Shown: in pieces, positions 38,910 to 48,275 of the stretch
Position numbering within the stretch: the first letter of the stretch is position 1
Layout of the letters: the number at the start of each line of letters is the position of its first letter
Source: an uncultured Flavobacteriaceae bacterium
Lineage (GTDB): Bacteria; Bacteroidota; Bacteroidia; Flavobacteriales; Flavobacteriaceae
DNA length: 64,000 nt
Reading direction: 5' to 3'
Assembly: GCA_947502975.1 (NCBI GenBank)
Contig: CANNBV010000006.1
Location: forward strand, 1 to 64,000
The notes under the pieces: generated by a model
Database searches by the model: none
Seen by the model: the letters and a program-made list of their open reading frames with translations, nothing else
Told to the model about the DNA's origin: nothing
Position numbers and translations under genes: made by a program

Positions 38910-41513
38910 ATGAATTTTAATAATTATACTATAAAATCTCAAGAAGCCATACAGCAAGCGCAACAAATAGCGCAAAGCCATGGCCATCAACAAATTGAAA
39001 ATGAGCATATATTTAAAGGCATTTTCGAAGTTGATAAAAACGTGTTACCATTCATTTTAAAAAAATTGAATGTAAACGTTTCTATATTAGAACAAGCCTT
39101 AGATAAACAACTAGAAAGTTTTGCTAAAGTCTCTGGCACAGAACTAATGTTATCTCGAGAAGCTGGCAAAGCCTTAAACGAAGCGTCTATTATAGCAAAA
39201 AAGATGAAAGATGATTTTGTGTCTATTGAACATTTAATACTAGCTGTTTTTAAATCAAACAGTAAAATAGGACAAATGTTAAAAGACCAAGGCGTTACTG
39301 AAAAAGGATTAAAAGGAGCTATTGAAGAATTACGTAAAGGCGAAAACGTGACCTCTCAAAGTCAAGAGGAAACTTATAACGCTTTGGGGAAATATGCGAA
39401 AAATTTAAATCAATTAGCCAAAGATGGTAAACTAGATCCAGTTATTGGTCGTGATGAAGAAATCCGAAGAATACTTCAAATTTTATCAAGGCGTACAAAA
39501 AACAACCCAATATTAGTTGGAGAGCCTGGTACTGGAAAAACTGCTATTGCCGAAGGTTTAGCCCATAGAATTATAGATGGTGATATCCCTGAAAATCTCA
39601 AAGAGAAGCAAATTTTTGCTTTAGATATGGGAGCCCTTATCGCTGGTGCAAAATATAAAGGGGAGTTTGAAGAACGCTTAAAAGCTGTTATTAAGGAAGT
39701 GACTACAAGCGATGGTGATATTGTATTATTTATAGATGAAATTCACACGCTTGTTGGTGCTGGTGGTGGACAAGGCGCTATGGATGCGGCAAACATCTTA
39801 AAACCCGCACTTGCTCGTGGTGAATTACGTGCTATTGGCGCAACAACTTTAGACGAATATCAAAAATACTTTGAGAAAGACAAGGCTTTAGAGCGTCGTT
39901 TTCAAAAGGTAATGGTAGACGAACCAGATACAGAAAGTGCCATTTCAATATTGAGAGGTATCAAAGAAAAGTACGAAACGCATCACAAAGTACGCATAAA
40001 AGATGATGCTATCATTGGTGCAGTGGAGTTATCACAGCGGTATATTACAAATCGATTCTTACCAGATAAGGCTATCGATTTGATGGACGAAGCTGCTTCA
40101 AAAATGCGTATGGAAATTAATTCCAAACCAGAGGAACTTGACGTTTTAGATCGTAAAATCATGCAGTTAGAAATTGAAATTGAAGCGATTAAGCGAGAAA
40201 AAGATGAAACAAAGTTAAAATCGTTGCGTGCAGATTTAGCTAATATTAAAGAACAGCGCAATGAGATTAACGCCAAGTGGAAATCTGAGAAAGAAGTTGT
40301 AGACAATATTCAGAATACAAAACAAGATATTGAAAACTTTAAGCTAGAAGCAGAAAAGGCAGAACGCGAAGGTGATTACGGCAAAGTAGCAGAGTTGCGA
40401 TATGGCAAAATTAAAGAAGCCCAAGAACAGCTTGAGATACTGCAAAAGCAATTACAAGAACAACCTGAAAACTCTTTAATTAAAGAAGAAGTTACCTATG
40501 ACGATATTGCAGAAGTTGTAGCAAAATGGACAGGAATTCCAGTTACCAAAATGCTACAAAGCGAACGCGAGAAGTTGCTAAAACTTGAAGATGAACTACA
40601 TAAACGCGTAGTTGGACAAGAAGAAGCTATTGAAGCAGTAAGTGATGCTGTAAGACGTAGCCGTGCTGGTTTGCAAAACCCACAAAAACCTATCGGTACC
40701 TTTTTATTCTTAGGAACAACTGGTGTGGGTAAAACTGAGCTTGCAAAAGCCTTAGCCGAGTATTTATTTGATGACGAAAACGCTATGACTAGAATTGATA
40801 TGAGCGAATATCAAGAACGTCACGCTGTAAGCAGATTAGTTGGTGCACCTCCAGGATATGTTGGGTATGATGAAGGTGGACAGCTCACCGAAGCTGTACG
40901 AAGAAAACCTTATTCTGTAGTGTTGTTAGATGAAATTGAAAAGGCACATCCCGATACATTTAATATCCTTTTACAAGTTTTAGATGAAGGCCATTTAACT
41001 GATAATAAAGGTCGTGTTGCAGATTTTAAAAACACCATCATTATCATGACCTCTAATATGGGAAGTACTGTTATTCAAGAACGTTTTGAAGCGACAAAAG
41101 ATATAGATTCTGCCATAGAGGCTGCAAAAGTAGATGTGCTGGCATTGTTAAAGCAAACGGTGCGTCCAGAGTTTTTAAACAGAATTGACGACACTGTAAT
41201 GTTCACACCATTAAGTAAGGAAAATATTGTTGATATTGTTGGATTACAGCTTAAAAGTGTAACAAAAATGATAGCCCAGCAAGGCATAACATTCGATGCT
41301 ACTCAAGAAGCTATAAGTTACTTGGCAGAAAAAGGATATAATCCAGAATATGGTGCAAGACCTGTAAAGCGGGTCATTCAAAAAGAAGTATTGAATGCTT
41401 TGAGTAAAGAAATACTTTCTGGTAAAGTTACCACAGACAGCATTATTTTGCTAGATGCTTTTGATGATAAGTTAGTTTTTAGAAATCAAAGCGACTTAGT
41501 AGAACATATATAA
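38910..41513 (+). CDS. clpB: ATP-dependent chaperone ClpB
   Basis: 867 aa; two AAA+ domains (GEPGTGKTAIAEGLAHRI, GTTGVGKTELAKALAEYLF), middle coiled-coil. Confidence 0.98.
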   Translation: MNFNNYTIKSQEAIQQAQQIAQSHGHQQIENEHIFKGIFEVDKNVLPFILKKLNVNVSILEQALDKQLESFAKVSGTELMLSREAGKALNEASIIAKKMKDDFVSIEHLILAVFKSNSKIGQMLKDQGVTEKGLKGAIEELRKGENVTSQSQEETYNALGKYAKNLNQLAKDGKLDPVIGRDEEIRRILQILSRRTKNNPILVGEPGTGKTAIAEGLAHRIIDGDIPENLKEKQIFALDMGALIAGAKYKGEFEERLKAVIKEVTTSDGDIVLFIDEIHTLVGAGGGQGAMDAANILKPALARGELRAIGATTLDEYQKYFEKDKALERRFQKVMVDEPDTESAISILRGIKEKYETHHKVRIKDDAIIGAVELSQRYITNRFLPDKAIDLMDEAASKMRMEINSKPEELDVLDRKIMQLEIEIEAIKREKDETKLKSLRADLANIKEQRNEINAKWKSEKEVVDNIQNTKQDIENFKLEAEKAEREGDYGKVAELRYGKIKEAQEQLEILQKQLQEQPENSLIKEEVTYDDIAEVVAKWTGIPVTKMLQSEREKLLKLEDELHKRVVGQEEAIEAVSDAVRRSRAGLQNPQKPIGTFLFLGTTGVGKTELAKALAEYLFDDENAMTRIDMSEYQERHAVSRLVGAPPGYVGYDEGGQLTEAVRRKPYSVVLLDEIEKAHPDTFNILLQVLDEGHLTDNKGRVADFKNTIIIMTSNMGSTVIQERFEATKDIDSAIEAAKVDVLALLKQTVRPEFLNRIDDTVMFTPLSKENIVDIVGLQLKSVTKMIAQQGITFDATQEAISYLAEKGYNPEYGARPVKRVIQKEVLNALSKEILSGKVTTDSIILLDAFDDKLVFRNQSDLVEHI

Positions 41514-41537
41514 GAAATAGTTTAGTTTGGTTAGTTG

Positions 41538-41580
41538 AAAAGCAGCGGAAATCTCCTTAAGATGTACGCTGCTTTTTTTT
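41538..41580 (+). terminator. Terminator after clpB
   Basis: AAAGCAGCG...CGCTGCTTTTTTTT. Confidence 0.75.
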
Positions 41581-41630
41581 GTAACAAATTATAAGTTTTT
41601 AATACTTATGAATAAATCAAAACAACTTTT

Positions 41631-42485
41631 ATGAAATCTACCTTACTTACTTTTGTTGCTCTACTTTTCATTTTTACAATAACTGCTCAAAACTTAGAGA
41701 ATTCTACACTTTGGAAAATTAGCGGAAATAATCTTGAAAAACCTTCATATCTTTTTGGGACAATACATCTAACATGCAATGCTTCATTTGATGAAGATGC
41801 CAAGAAAGCCTTAGATGAAACCACTCAAATAGTGTTAGAAATCGATATGGATGATCCAGCATTACAACAAAAAATGATGGGAGATATGTTTATGAAAGAA
41901 GGTAAAACAATTAATGATTTTCTTTCTGAAGAGGATTACAAGATTATTGATACCTTTTTTTTAGAAAATCTGGGAATATCTTTAAAAAACATGCAAAACC
42001 TAAAACCGTTCTTTTTATCTACAATGCTATATCCTAAAATGTTAGATTGTCCAATACAATCTTATGAATTAGAATTGGTTAAAATTGCTAAAACTCAAGA
42101 AGAAGAGATATTGGGTTTAGAAACAATTGAAGATCAATTACTCGTATTTGATACCATTCCCTATCAAGATCAAATTAACGACTTACTTAGAACAGCTAAG
42201 GATAAACTTAAGTATGATAAAGAAAATTTTTCCAAGATGCTTAAATTATATGATGATGAAGATATTTCAAAGTTATTAAAGATGATCATAGAAGATGAAA
42301 ATTACTCTTTTGGTAAATATCAAGATGTGTTTTTAAATAATCGCAATAAAAACTGGATTTCTAAAATTAAATCCTATTCTAAAGATAAACCTACGTTTTT
42401 TGCTGTTGGTGCTGGTCATTTAGCAGGAGAAGAAGGCGTTATAAATCTTCTAAGAAAAGCTGGTTTTACTGTTACAGCGCTTTGA
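41631..42485 (+). CDS. TraB/GumN family protein
   Basis: LWKISGNNLEKPSYLFGTIHLTCNASFDED...FFAVGAGHLAGEEGVINLLRKAGFTVTAL. Confidence 0.9.
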   Translation: MKSTLLTFVALLFIFTITAQNLENSTLWKISGNNLEKPSYLFGTIHLTCNASFDEDAKKALDETTQIVLEIDMDDPALQQKMMGDMFMKEGKTINDFLSEEDYKIIDTFFLENLGISLKNMQNLKPFFLSTMLYPKMLDCPIQSYELELVKIAKTQEEEILGLETIEDQLLVFDTIPYQDQINDLLRTAKDKLKYDKENFSKMLKLYDDEDISKLLKMIIEDENYSFGKYQDVFLNNRNKNWISKIKSYSKDKPTFFAVGAGHLAGEEGVINLLRKAGFTVTAL

Positions 42486-42498
42486 TAAAATTTAAAGT

Positions 42499-42534
42499 GA
42501 TAATAAAATATACCAATTGGTATATTTTATTATC
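42499..42534. promoter_or_regulatory. 36-bp perfect palindrome, probable TetR operator overlapping the tetR promoter
   Basis: GATAATAAAATATACCAA|TTGGTATATTTTATTATC; a TAnnTTTG -7-like element TATCTTTG sits at 42531-42538. Confidence 0.75.
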
Positions 42535-42543
42535 TTTGTACTT

Positions 42544-43140
42544 ATGATTTCAAAAGCTGAACTTACAAAACAACATATTATAGAGGTCACAGCGCCTATT
42601 TTTAATAAGAATGGCTATGCAGCCACTTCCCTTTCTGATATTACAAAAGCCACAGGTTTAACTAAAGGTGCTATTTATGGCAACTTTAAAAATAAAGAAG
42701 AACTAGCATTTTCCTGCTTTAAATATATGGTGAGGTATTTAATGAAACCTTTATCTGATCATCTTAAATTAAGCGACTCTCCTATTCAAAAACTTTTTCT
42801 TATTACCGATTTTTACAGAAATTATTACCCTTTTAGTAAAAATTTGGGGGGCTGTCCTGTTTTAAATATTGGTGTTGATGCCAATAACAGTAATTCAGAA
42901 TTACTTGGGAAAGTTAGAGATGTCATACAGCGTATACAAGATAATTTATGCTCTTTGATAGAAAATGGTATTGCTGCGAATGAAATATCATCTGAAATAA
43001 ATGCAATGACATATGCTAAACGTATGGATACCATTATTCAGGGTGCAATTTTTATGACATACACCATGAATGATGAATTTTATATGAAAGATGCTATGAA
43101 TTACTTAGATCAAATAATTAACAATGAACTAAAAGTTTAA
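42544..43140 (+). CDS. TetR/AcrR family transcriptional regulator (ATG at 42544 preferred over track start 42517)
   Basis: AELTKQHIIEVTAPIFNKNGYAATSLSDITKATGLTKGAIYGNFKNKEELAFSCF. Confidence 0.93.
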   Translation: MISKAELTKQHIIEVTAPIFNKNGYAATSLSDITKATGLTKGAIYGNFKNKEELAFSCFKYMVRYLMKPLSDHLKLSDSPIQKLFLITDFYRNYYPFSKNLGGCPVLNIGVDANNSNSELLGKVRDVIQRIQDNLCSLIENGIAANEISSEINAMTYAKRMDTIIQGAIFMTYTMNDEFYMKDAMNYLDQIINNELKV

Positions 43141-43156
43141 AAAATTTAAATTAAAA

Positions 43157-43172
43157 TATACCGATTGGTATA
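43157..43172. promoter_or_regulatory. Degenerate second copy of the palindrome upstream of the thioesterase gene
   Basis: TATACCGATTGGTATA: a 16-bp palindrome with one mismatched pair, core matches 42499-42534. Confidence 0.6.
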
Positions 43173-43186
43173 AAAAACTAAAAATT

Positions 43187-43678
43187 ATGAAACAACTTCC
43201 AAAAGTATTAGAATCCACTACAAAAATTAGATTTCAACATTGCGACCCATTTAATCATTTAAATAATGGTAGTTACATAGATTATTTCATGAATCATAGA
43301 GAAGATATGCTCATAAAGTATTATGATTTAGACATATATACAATAGCAAAAAAAACAGGAAAAAGTTGGGTGTCTAGCAGTAACCAAATTGCATATTTAA
43401 AACCAGCCTTTTTAATGGAAACTGTAACTATCGAGTCGCAACTTATAAATTATAATAATAGTGAATTATTTGTTGAAATGCGCATGTATAATGAGCATAA
43501 AACACATTTAAAATCAATTATCTGGTGTAGTTTCGTACATTTTAATCTTTTAGAACAAAAACGTGAAACACATTCAAATGACCTAATGTCTCTTTTTAAA
43601 GATGTAAATCATCCTGTACTACAAAATTCCTTCGAAAATCGTTTAAAACATCTTAAAACCAATAGTATACACTCTTGA
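43187..43678 (+). CDS. Acyl-CoA thioesterase (4HBT hot-dog) family
   Basis: STTKIRFQHCDPFNHLNNGSYIDYFMNHREDML. Confidence 0.82.
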   Translation: MKQLPKVLESTTKIRFQHCDPFNHLNNGSYIDYFMNHREDMLIKYYDLDIYTIAKKTGKSWVSSSNQIAYLKPAFLMETVTIESQLINYNNSELFVEMRMYNEHKTHLKSIIWCSFVHFNLLEQKRETHSNDLMSLFKDVNHPVLQNSFENRLKHLKTNSIHS

Positions 43679-43967
43679 GAGTAATTATAAATTTCATTTT
43701 TTAATGATATAAATGTGAGTTTTTCTTAAAACTTTGGTTATCAATCATAAAACCTAAATATTGATTCCTTTCATCGAATAATGTCATAAATAACCTTCAT
43801 ACTGTATAATAATGTTTACTTTTAAATGTTTATTAATCTGTTGATAAAAATATATGTCGGAAGCTCTCCAAGCTGGCTTAAATTTTTAATTTCACACACA
43901 GATCTTATTGCCCCAATAAGAAGACGGTAAGAAATAATAATATTTAAAGGAAAACCTACTTTTATTT

Positions 43968-44711
43968 ATGAATTTATCTAATTATATAGACTACACATTT
44001 TTAAAGCCAATTGCTACAGAAAGAGATATTATAAATGTATGCAAAATTGCAAAGGCAAACTCCTATTTTTCGGTATGTATTAATGGCTGTTATGTAAAAT
44101 TAGCTAAAGAACTTTTAAAAGATACTCAAGTAAAAGTATGTACAGTTGTTGGGTTTCCTTTAGGTGCTTCTTCTACACAAAGTAAAATAGCTGAAGCCAC
44201 CAATGCTATTGAAGATGGTGCCGACGAAATAGATATGGTTATCAATTTAGGATACCTAAAAAGTAGAAATTATGTTTCTGTTTTAAGAGATATCTCTGAT
44301 GTGAAACGTGCTATAGGTGATGTTACTTTAAAAGTTATTATTGAGATTTCTGAGCTTAATAAAAATGAAATAGTCAAAGCTTGTGAAATAGCTGTTGATG
44401 CTAATGCAGATTTTGTCAAAACCTCTACTGGATTTGCTTCAGGAGGCGCAACATTTACCGCTGTGAAAATCATGAAAAAGACGGTAAAAGATAACGCTAA
44501 AATAAAAGCATCTGGTGGTGTTTCTGATTTTGAGACTGCCGTTAAATATTTAGAGTCTGGCGCTGATAGAATTGGTACATCTACTATGTTAAAACCTGAG
44601 AAAGATACGCTTCAAAAACGTAATTCTAAAATCTATAGACGTTATATGGAAACGTCTCAAAGAAGCGAAGTATCTCTTGAAGTTTTAAAAGATATTAAAG
44701 TAAAACTTTAA
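43968..44711 (+). CDS. deoC: Deoxyribose-phosphate aldolase
   Basis: NLSNYIDYTFLKPIATERDI, VCTVVGFPLGASSTQSK, DFVKTSTGFASGGAT. Confidence 0.95.
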   Translation: MNLSNYIDYTFLKPIATERDIINVCKIAKANSYFSVCINGCYVKLAKELLKDTQVKVCTVVGFPLGASSTQSKIAEATNAIEDGADEIDMVINLGYLKSRNYVSVLRDISDVKRAIGDVTLKVIIEISELNKNEIVKACEIAVDANADFVKTSTGFASGGATFTAVKIMKKTVKDNAKIKASGGVSDFETAVKYLESGADRIGTSTMLKPEKDTLQKRNSKIYRRYMETSQRSEVSLEVLKDIKVKL

Positions 44712-45556
44712 TCTTTTAGTTTAAAACACACTTTGCTACCTGTATACTTTTGTGCCAAGGTATTAATTGCACTTTCGGTTAGCTGCAGTACTCTCGGGTA
44801 ACCTCCCGTTGTTTGACAATCACGCATCAAAATTATCAGTTTGCCGGATGGTGTTAACTGTACAGTTCCTGGTAATACTGGAGATGTAATGATCGGCTCT
44901 AAAGTGTTTTCTAGAGCTTCTTCAAGTTGATACGCCATCCTACTATTATCTTTTGAAATTGTAAATAGTTCTGAAAACAATTTATCTTTTTGAACCTCTG
45001 TTAAATTTTCAAATTCTGGAGCTTTATAAACATCTAGATTTGAGTTTTTTATATAGGAATCATTCATCTTTAATCCAGAAAAGTGTTTCTGATATTTTGG
45101 ATTATTTTGATTAATCCTTAATACATCTTCTTTATTAATACAAGCAAATTGAGTTACACCTTTATACATACTCTTACTGCCTAAAACCTCTTTAGTTTGA
45201 AAGCCTCCGATAACAGATAAATAACTCCTAAAACCTGAATTCAACCTCCCAAAACTTAAAACATCTCCTTTGTTAATAATAATAAATCGATTATAGTCAA
45301 GTGATTTTCCATTCAACGACGGAGCCATATCTGCTCCTGTAATAGCAATTGCAGAATTACATTCAAATTTCAACTTTGGTCCGCTCATTGTAATTTCTAG
45401 TACCGCAGCTTCTTCTGAATTTCCGACTAAAACATTTGCTAATCTAGTAGCTCTTTGATCCATAACTCCAGAAATAGGCACACCATGATGCTGAGCACCT
45501 AGTCTCCCAATATCTTGGATACTAGAATAAAACCCTGTATTTAAAACCCTAACCAT
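44708..45556 (-). CDS. pxpC: 5-oxoprolinase subunit PxpC (biotin-dependent carboxyltransferase-like)
   Basis: GFYSSIQDIGRLGAQHHGVPISGVMDQRATRLANVLVGN. Confidence 0.93.
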   Translation of the reverse strand: MVRVLNTGFYSSIQDIGRLGAQHHGVPISGVMDQRATRLANVLVGNSEEAAVLEITMSGPKLKFECNSAIAITGADMAPSLNGKSLDYNRFIIINKGDVLSFGRLNSGFRSYLSVIGGFQTKEVLGSKSMYKGVTQFACINKEDVLRINQNNPKYQKHFSGLKMNDSYIKNSNLDVYKAPEFENLTEVQKDKLFSELFTISKDNSRMAYQLEEALENTLEPIITSPVLPGTVQLTPSGKLIILMRDCQTTGGYPRVLQLTESAINTLAQKYTGSKVCFKLKD

Positions 45557-46280
45557 GAATCACCTCACTTTCTATTTGATACACTCCTGCATTAACTAAC
45601 GTTTTGATATCACTAAACTCTTCTAATGTAATTGAATAAAACCGAAGACTATCTCCTGCCTTAGCAAAGCAAGGTTCTGTTTTTAAAACGTCAAAAAAAT
45701 GAATTGGAGAATTACCGATAATGTTCCATCCACCAGGGCTTTCATTCGGATAAACCCCAGTTTGCTCACCTCCAATAGCTACAGCTCCCTTTTCAATCTT
45801 TAATCTTGGTGTCTTTCGCCTAGGTGCATAAAGCGCTTTATCTAGACCGCCTAAGTATAAAAATCCAGGTAAAAAACCTATAAAGAAAATTGTATAAATT
45901 GGCTTGGTATGCTTCTTAATTATTTCATCTACTGTGATTTGTTTTCCTTTTGAAAGTACTTTTAAATCTATTCCAAAGCTTTCATGATAACATACCGGTA
46001 TTTTCCATAATGTATGTGATATTTTTTTTGAGATGTCTGATGATTGATATATTTCCTTTAATAAATGTACTTCAGAAGAAAAATTAAAACATCCTTCATT
46101 AAATATAATTATAAGTGAAGCATAAGCATGATTTAAACTTTCAATACCTAAAATATTGGCTTTCTCTAATTTTGATTTAAACGTGAGAATATCATTAAGA
46201 ATAGATTTGTCTATTATTTGCGGCCATTCTACAAGAATCGAATTCGCTCCGTATTGTTTGTATTTCAATTGAAACTTCAC
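45549..46280 (-). CDS. pxpB: 5-oxoprolinase subunit PxpB
   Basis: IFFIGFLPGFLYLGGLDKALYAPRRKTPRLKIEKGAVAIGGEQTGVYPNESPGGWNIIGNSP. Confidence 0.93.
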   Translation of the reverse strand: MKFQLKYKQYGANSILVEWPQIIDKSILNDILTFKSKLEKANILGIESLNHAYASLIIIFNEGCFNFSSEVHLLKEIYQSSDISKKISHTLWKIPVCYHESFGIDLKVLSKGKQITVDEIIKKHTKPIYTIFFIGFLPGFLYLGGLDKALYAPRRKTPRLKIEKGAVAIGGEQTGVYPNESPGGWNIIGNSPIHFFDVLKTEPCFAKAGDSLRFYSITLEEFSDIKTLVNAGVYQIESEVIHG

Positions 46281-46282
46281 CT

Positions 46283-47026
46283 CTACTGAATACTTATACC
46301 TTTAAATTGTAAGGCGCTTTTCAATCTATTTACCAATCCTATAGCTTTAGGATTATCACCATGTACACAAAATGTTTGTGCCTTAATTTTAATGTGTTTA
46401 CCAGAAACTGTCTTAACTTCTCCGTTAGAAATCATTCTAAAAACATGATCAAAAACTTCATTTTCATCATATAAAACTGCATTTTTTTCCTGTCTAGGAA
46501 CTAATGTTAAATCATTATTATAATTTCTATCTGCAAAAGCTTCATAAACTATAGGAATTCTATTTTTAATTGCAATTTCAGCTATAACAGAATTGTAAGG
46601 TACATACAAATGCACTGGTAAATGCATGGCTTTCATAACCTCAATAATAACTGTTGCAATTTTAGAATCTGTCATGGCCATATTGTACAGCGCACCGTGA
46701 GGTTTTACATGATGTAACGTAACGCTTTGTTCCTTCAAAACATCAACTAAACTATTAACCTGATCTTCGATAGTTTTAAATAATGCAGCACAAGGCATAT
46801 CCATTGGAAGTCTCCCGAAATTCTCAACATCAGGAAATGATGGGTGTGCACCTATTTTTACTTTATGAGTCTTAGCTAGTCTTATTGCTTCCCGCATTGT
46901 ATTTTCATCTCCTGCATGGCCGCCACAAGCAATATTGCAAGATGATATTAATGGCATTAGTTGGGCTTCATTACCTATACCTTCTCCTAAATCTGCATTT
47001 ATATCTATTGACAATTGTTGCATCAA
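46283..47026 (-). CDS. pxpA: 5-oxoprolinase subunit PxpA (LamB/YcsF family)
   Basis: SIDINADLGEGIGNEAQLMPLISSCNIACGGHAGDE. Confidence 0.95.
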   Translation of the reverse strand: MMQQLSIDINADLGEGIGNEAQLMPLISSCNIACGGHAGDENTMREAIRLAKTHKVKIGAHPSFPDVENFGRLPMDMPCAALFKTIEDQVNSLVDVLKEQSVTLHHVKPHGALYNMAMTDSKIATVIIEVMKAMHLPVHLYVPYNSVIAEIAIKNRIPIVYEAFADRNYNNDLTLVPRQEKNAVLYDENEVFDHVFRMISNGEVKTVSGKHIKIKAQTFCVHGDNPKAIGLVNRLKSALQFKGISIQ

Positions 47027-48252
47027 AATAAATTCAAATGAAACACTTTATTTAAAGCTGCTAATGCCAAAAGTACACTAATTAAAAAAATCAGTCCACC
47101 AAAAACATTATGAAGTATCGTATTTTTATAAGTACCTAATAGTGCCTTTCTATTCATAATCCAAAGTAAAAAACCAGCAATAATAGGGAGCAACACACCA
47201 TTAGCTACTTGTGCAAATTTAATAATTTGAATAGGTTTTAAACCAGAAGACGACAGTACAACACCTAAAACTAAAATAACTATCCAAACCATTCTAAATC
47301 GTGAAGACTTTAGGTTTGAGTGCCATCCTAAACATCCAGTTGCAACATATGCTGCTGCTAATGGTGCTGTAATAGCACTTGTAATACCAGCTGCAAATAA
47401 ACCAATAGCTAAAAAATATTTTGAAAAACTACCAAATAATGGTTCTAAACCTAAGGCTAAATCTGCTGCATTTGTTACATCATTACTTTTAATAACTGTT
47501 GCAGAAACAATAATACTCATAGAAACCAAACCGCCTAAAACTATTGCTATAACTGTATCTTTTCTAGCATATTTTAAATCATCTGGGTTACTCCATTTTT
47601 CTTTAACCAAGGAAGCATGTAAAAATAAATTGTAGGGTACAACTGTCGTACCAATTAAAGCTACAATCATTAATGTACTCCCATCAGGAAATTTTGGGGT
47701 TAATACCCCTCGAAATAGCTCTGTAAGATCTGGTTGCGTTAAAATTGCTGTAGTTAAAAAAGCGATACTCATTAATATTACTAGACCTATAAGTGTACGT
47801 TCTAAGATTTTGTAATTACCAATGTACAATAAAATAAATGCTATAATACCTATAAGAAAACTGAAACCATTTAATTGAAAATTACCAAAATCTATTAATG
47901 ATTTTCCAAACAAAGTTTCTAAGCCTAAAACACCTCCACTAATATTACCGCCTTCATAAGCCGCATTTCCGATAACTATCGCAGCGAGTACTAAACCTAT
48001 TGATAAAAACTTAAGGAATGGTGTTTTTATCTCTTGTCGTATTACTTCAGATAATCCTTTTTGCGTCACCAAACCTAATCTGGCTGTCATTTCTTGAAGT
48101 ACAATTGTAGCAATTACCGATAATACCATTGCCCACAGTAGTGCAAAACCAAACTTTACACCAGCAAGCGTACAGACCGTAACTGTTCCTGGGCCAATAA
48201 AAGCAGCAGCAATCAAAGGCCCAGGACCAATATTTTTGAATAATTTTCTCAA
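47023..48252 (-). CDS. Nramp family divalent metal transporter
   Basis: IGPGPLIAAAFIGPGTVTVCTLAGVKFGFALLWAMVLSVI; 409 aa with many TM segments; start overlaps the pxpA start region by 4 nt. Confidence 0.9.
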   Translation of the reverse strand: MRKLFKNIGPGPLIAAAFIGPGTVTVCTLAGVKFGFALLWAMVLSVIATIVLQEMTARLGLVTQKGLSEVIRQEIKTPFLKFLSIGLVLAAIVIGNAAYEGGNISGGVLGLETLFGKSLIDFGNFQLNGFSFLIGIIAFILLYIGNYKILERTLIGLVILMSIAFLTTAILTQPDLTELFRGVLTPKFPDGSTLMIVALIGTTVVPYNLFLHASLVKEKWSNPDDLKYARKDTVIAIVLGGLVSMSIIVSATVIKSNDVTNAADLALGLEPLFGSFSKYFLAIGLFAAGITSAITAPLAAAYVATGCLGWHSNLKSSRFRMVWIVILVLGVVLSSSGLKPIQIIKFAQVANGVLLPIIAGFLLWIMNRKALLGTYKNTILHNVFGGLIFLISVLLALAALNKVFHLNLF

Positions 48253-48275
48253 ATTAAAATAGTTTCCTCAATATA

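Noticed and set aside
43680-43967. Possible riboswitch/sRNA before deoC (GGAAGCTCTCCAAGCTGGCTT, CTTATTG-CCC-CAATAAG)
   Set aside because: Only short stems; no recognised riboswitch consensus.
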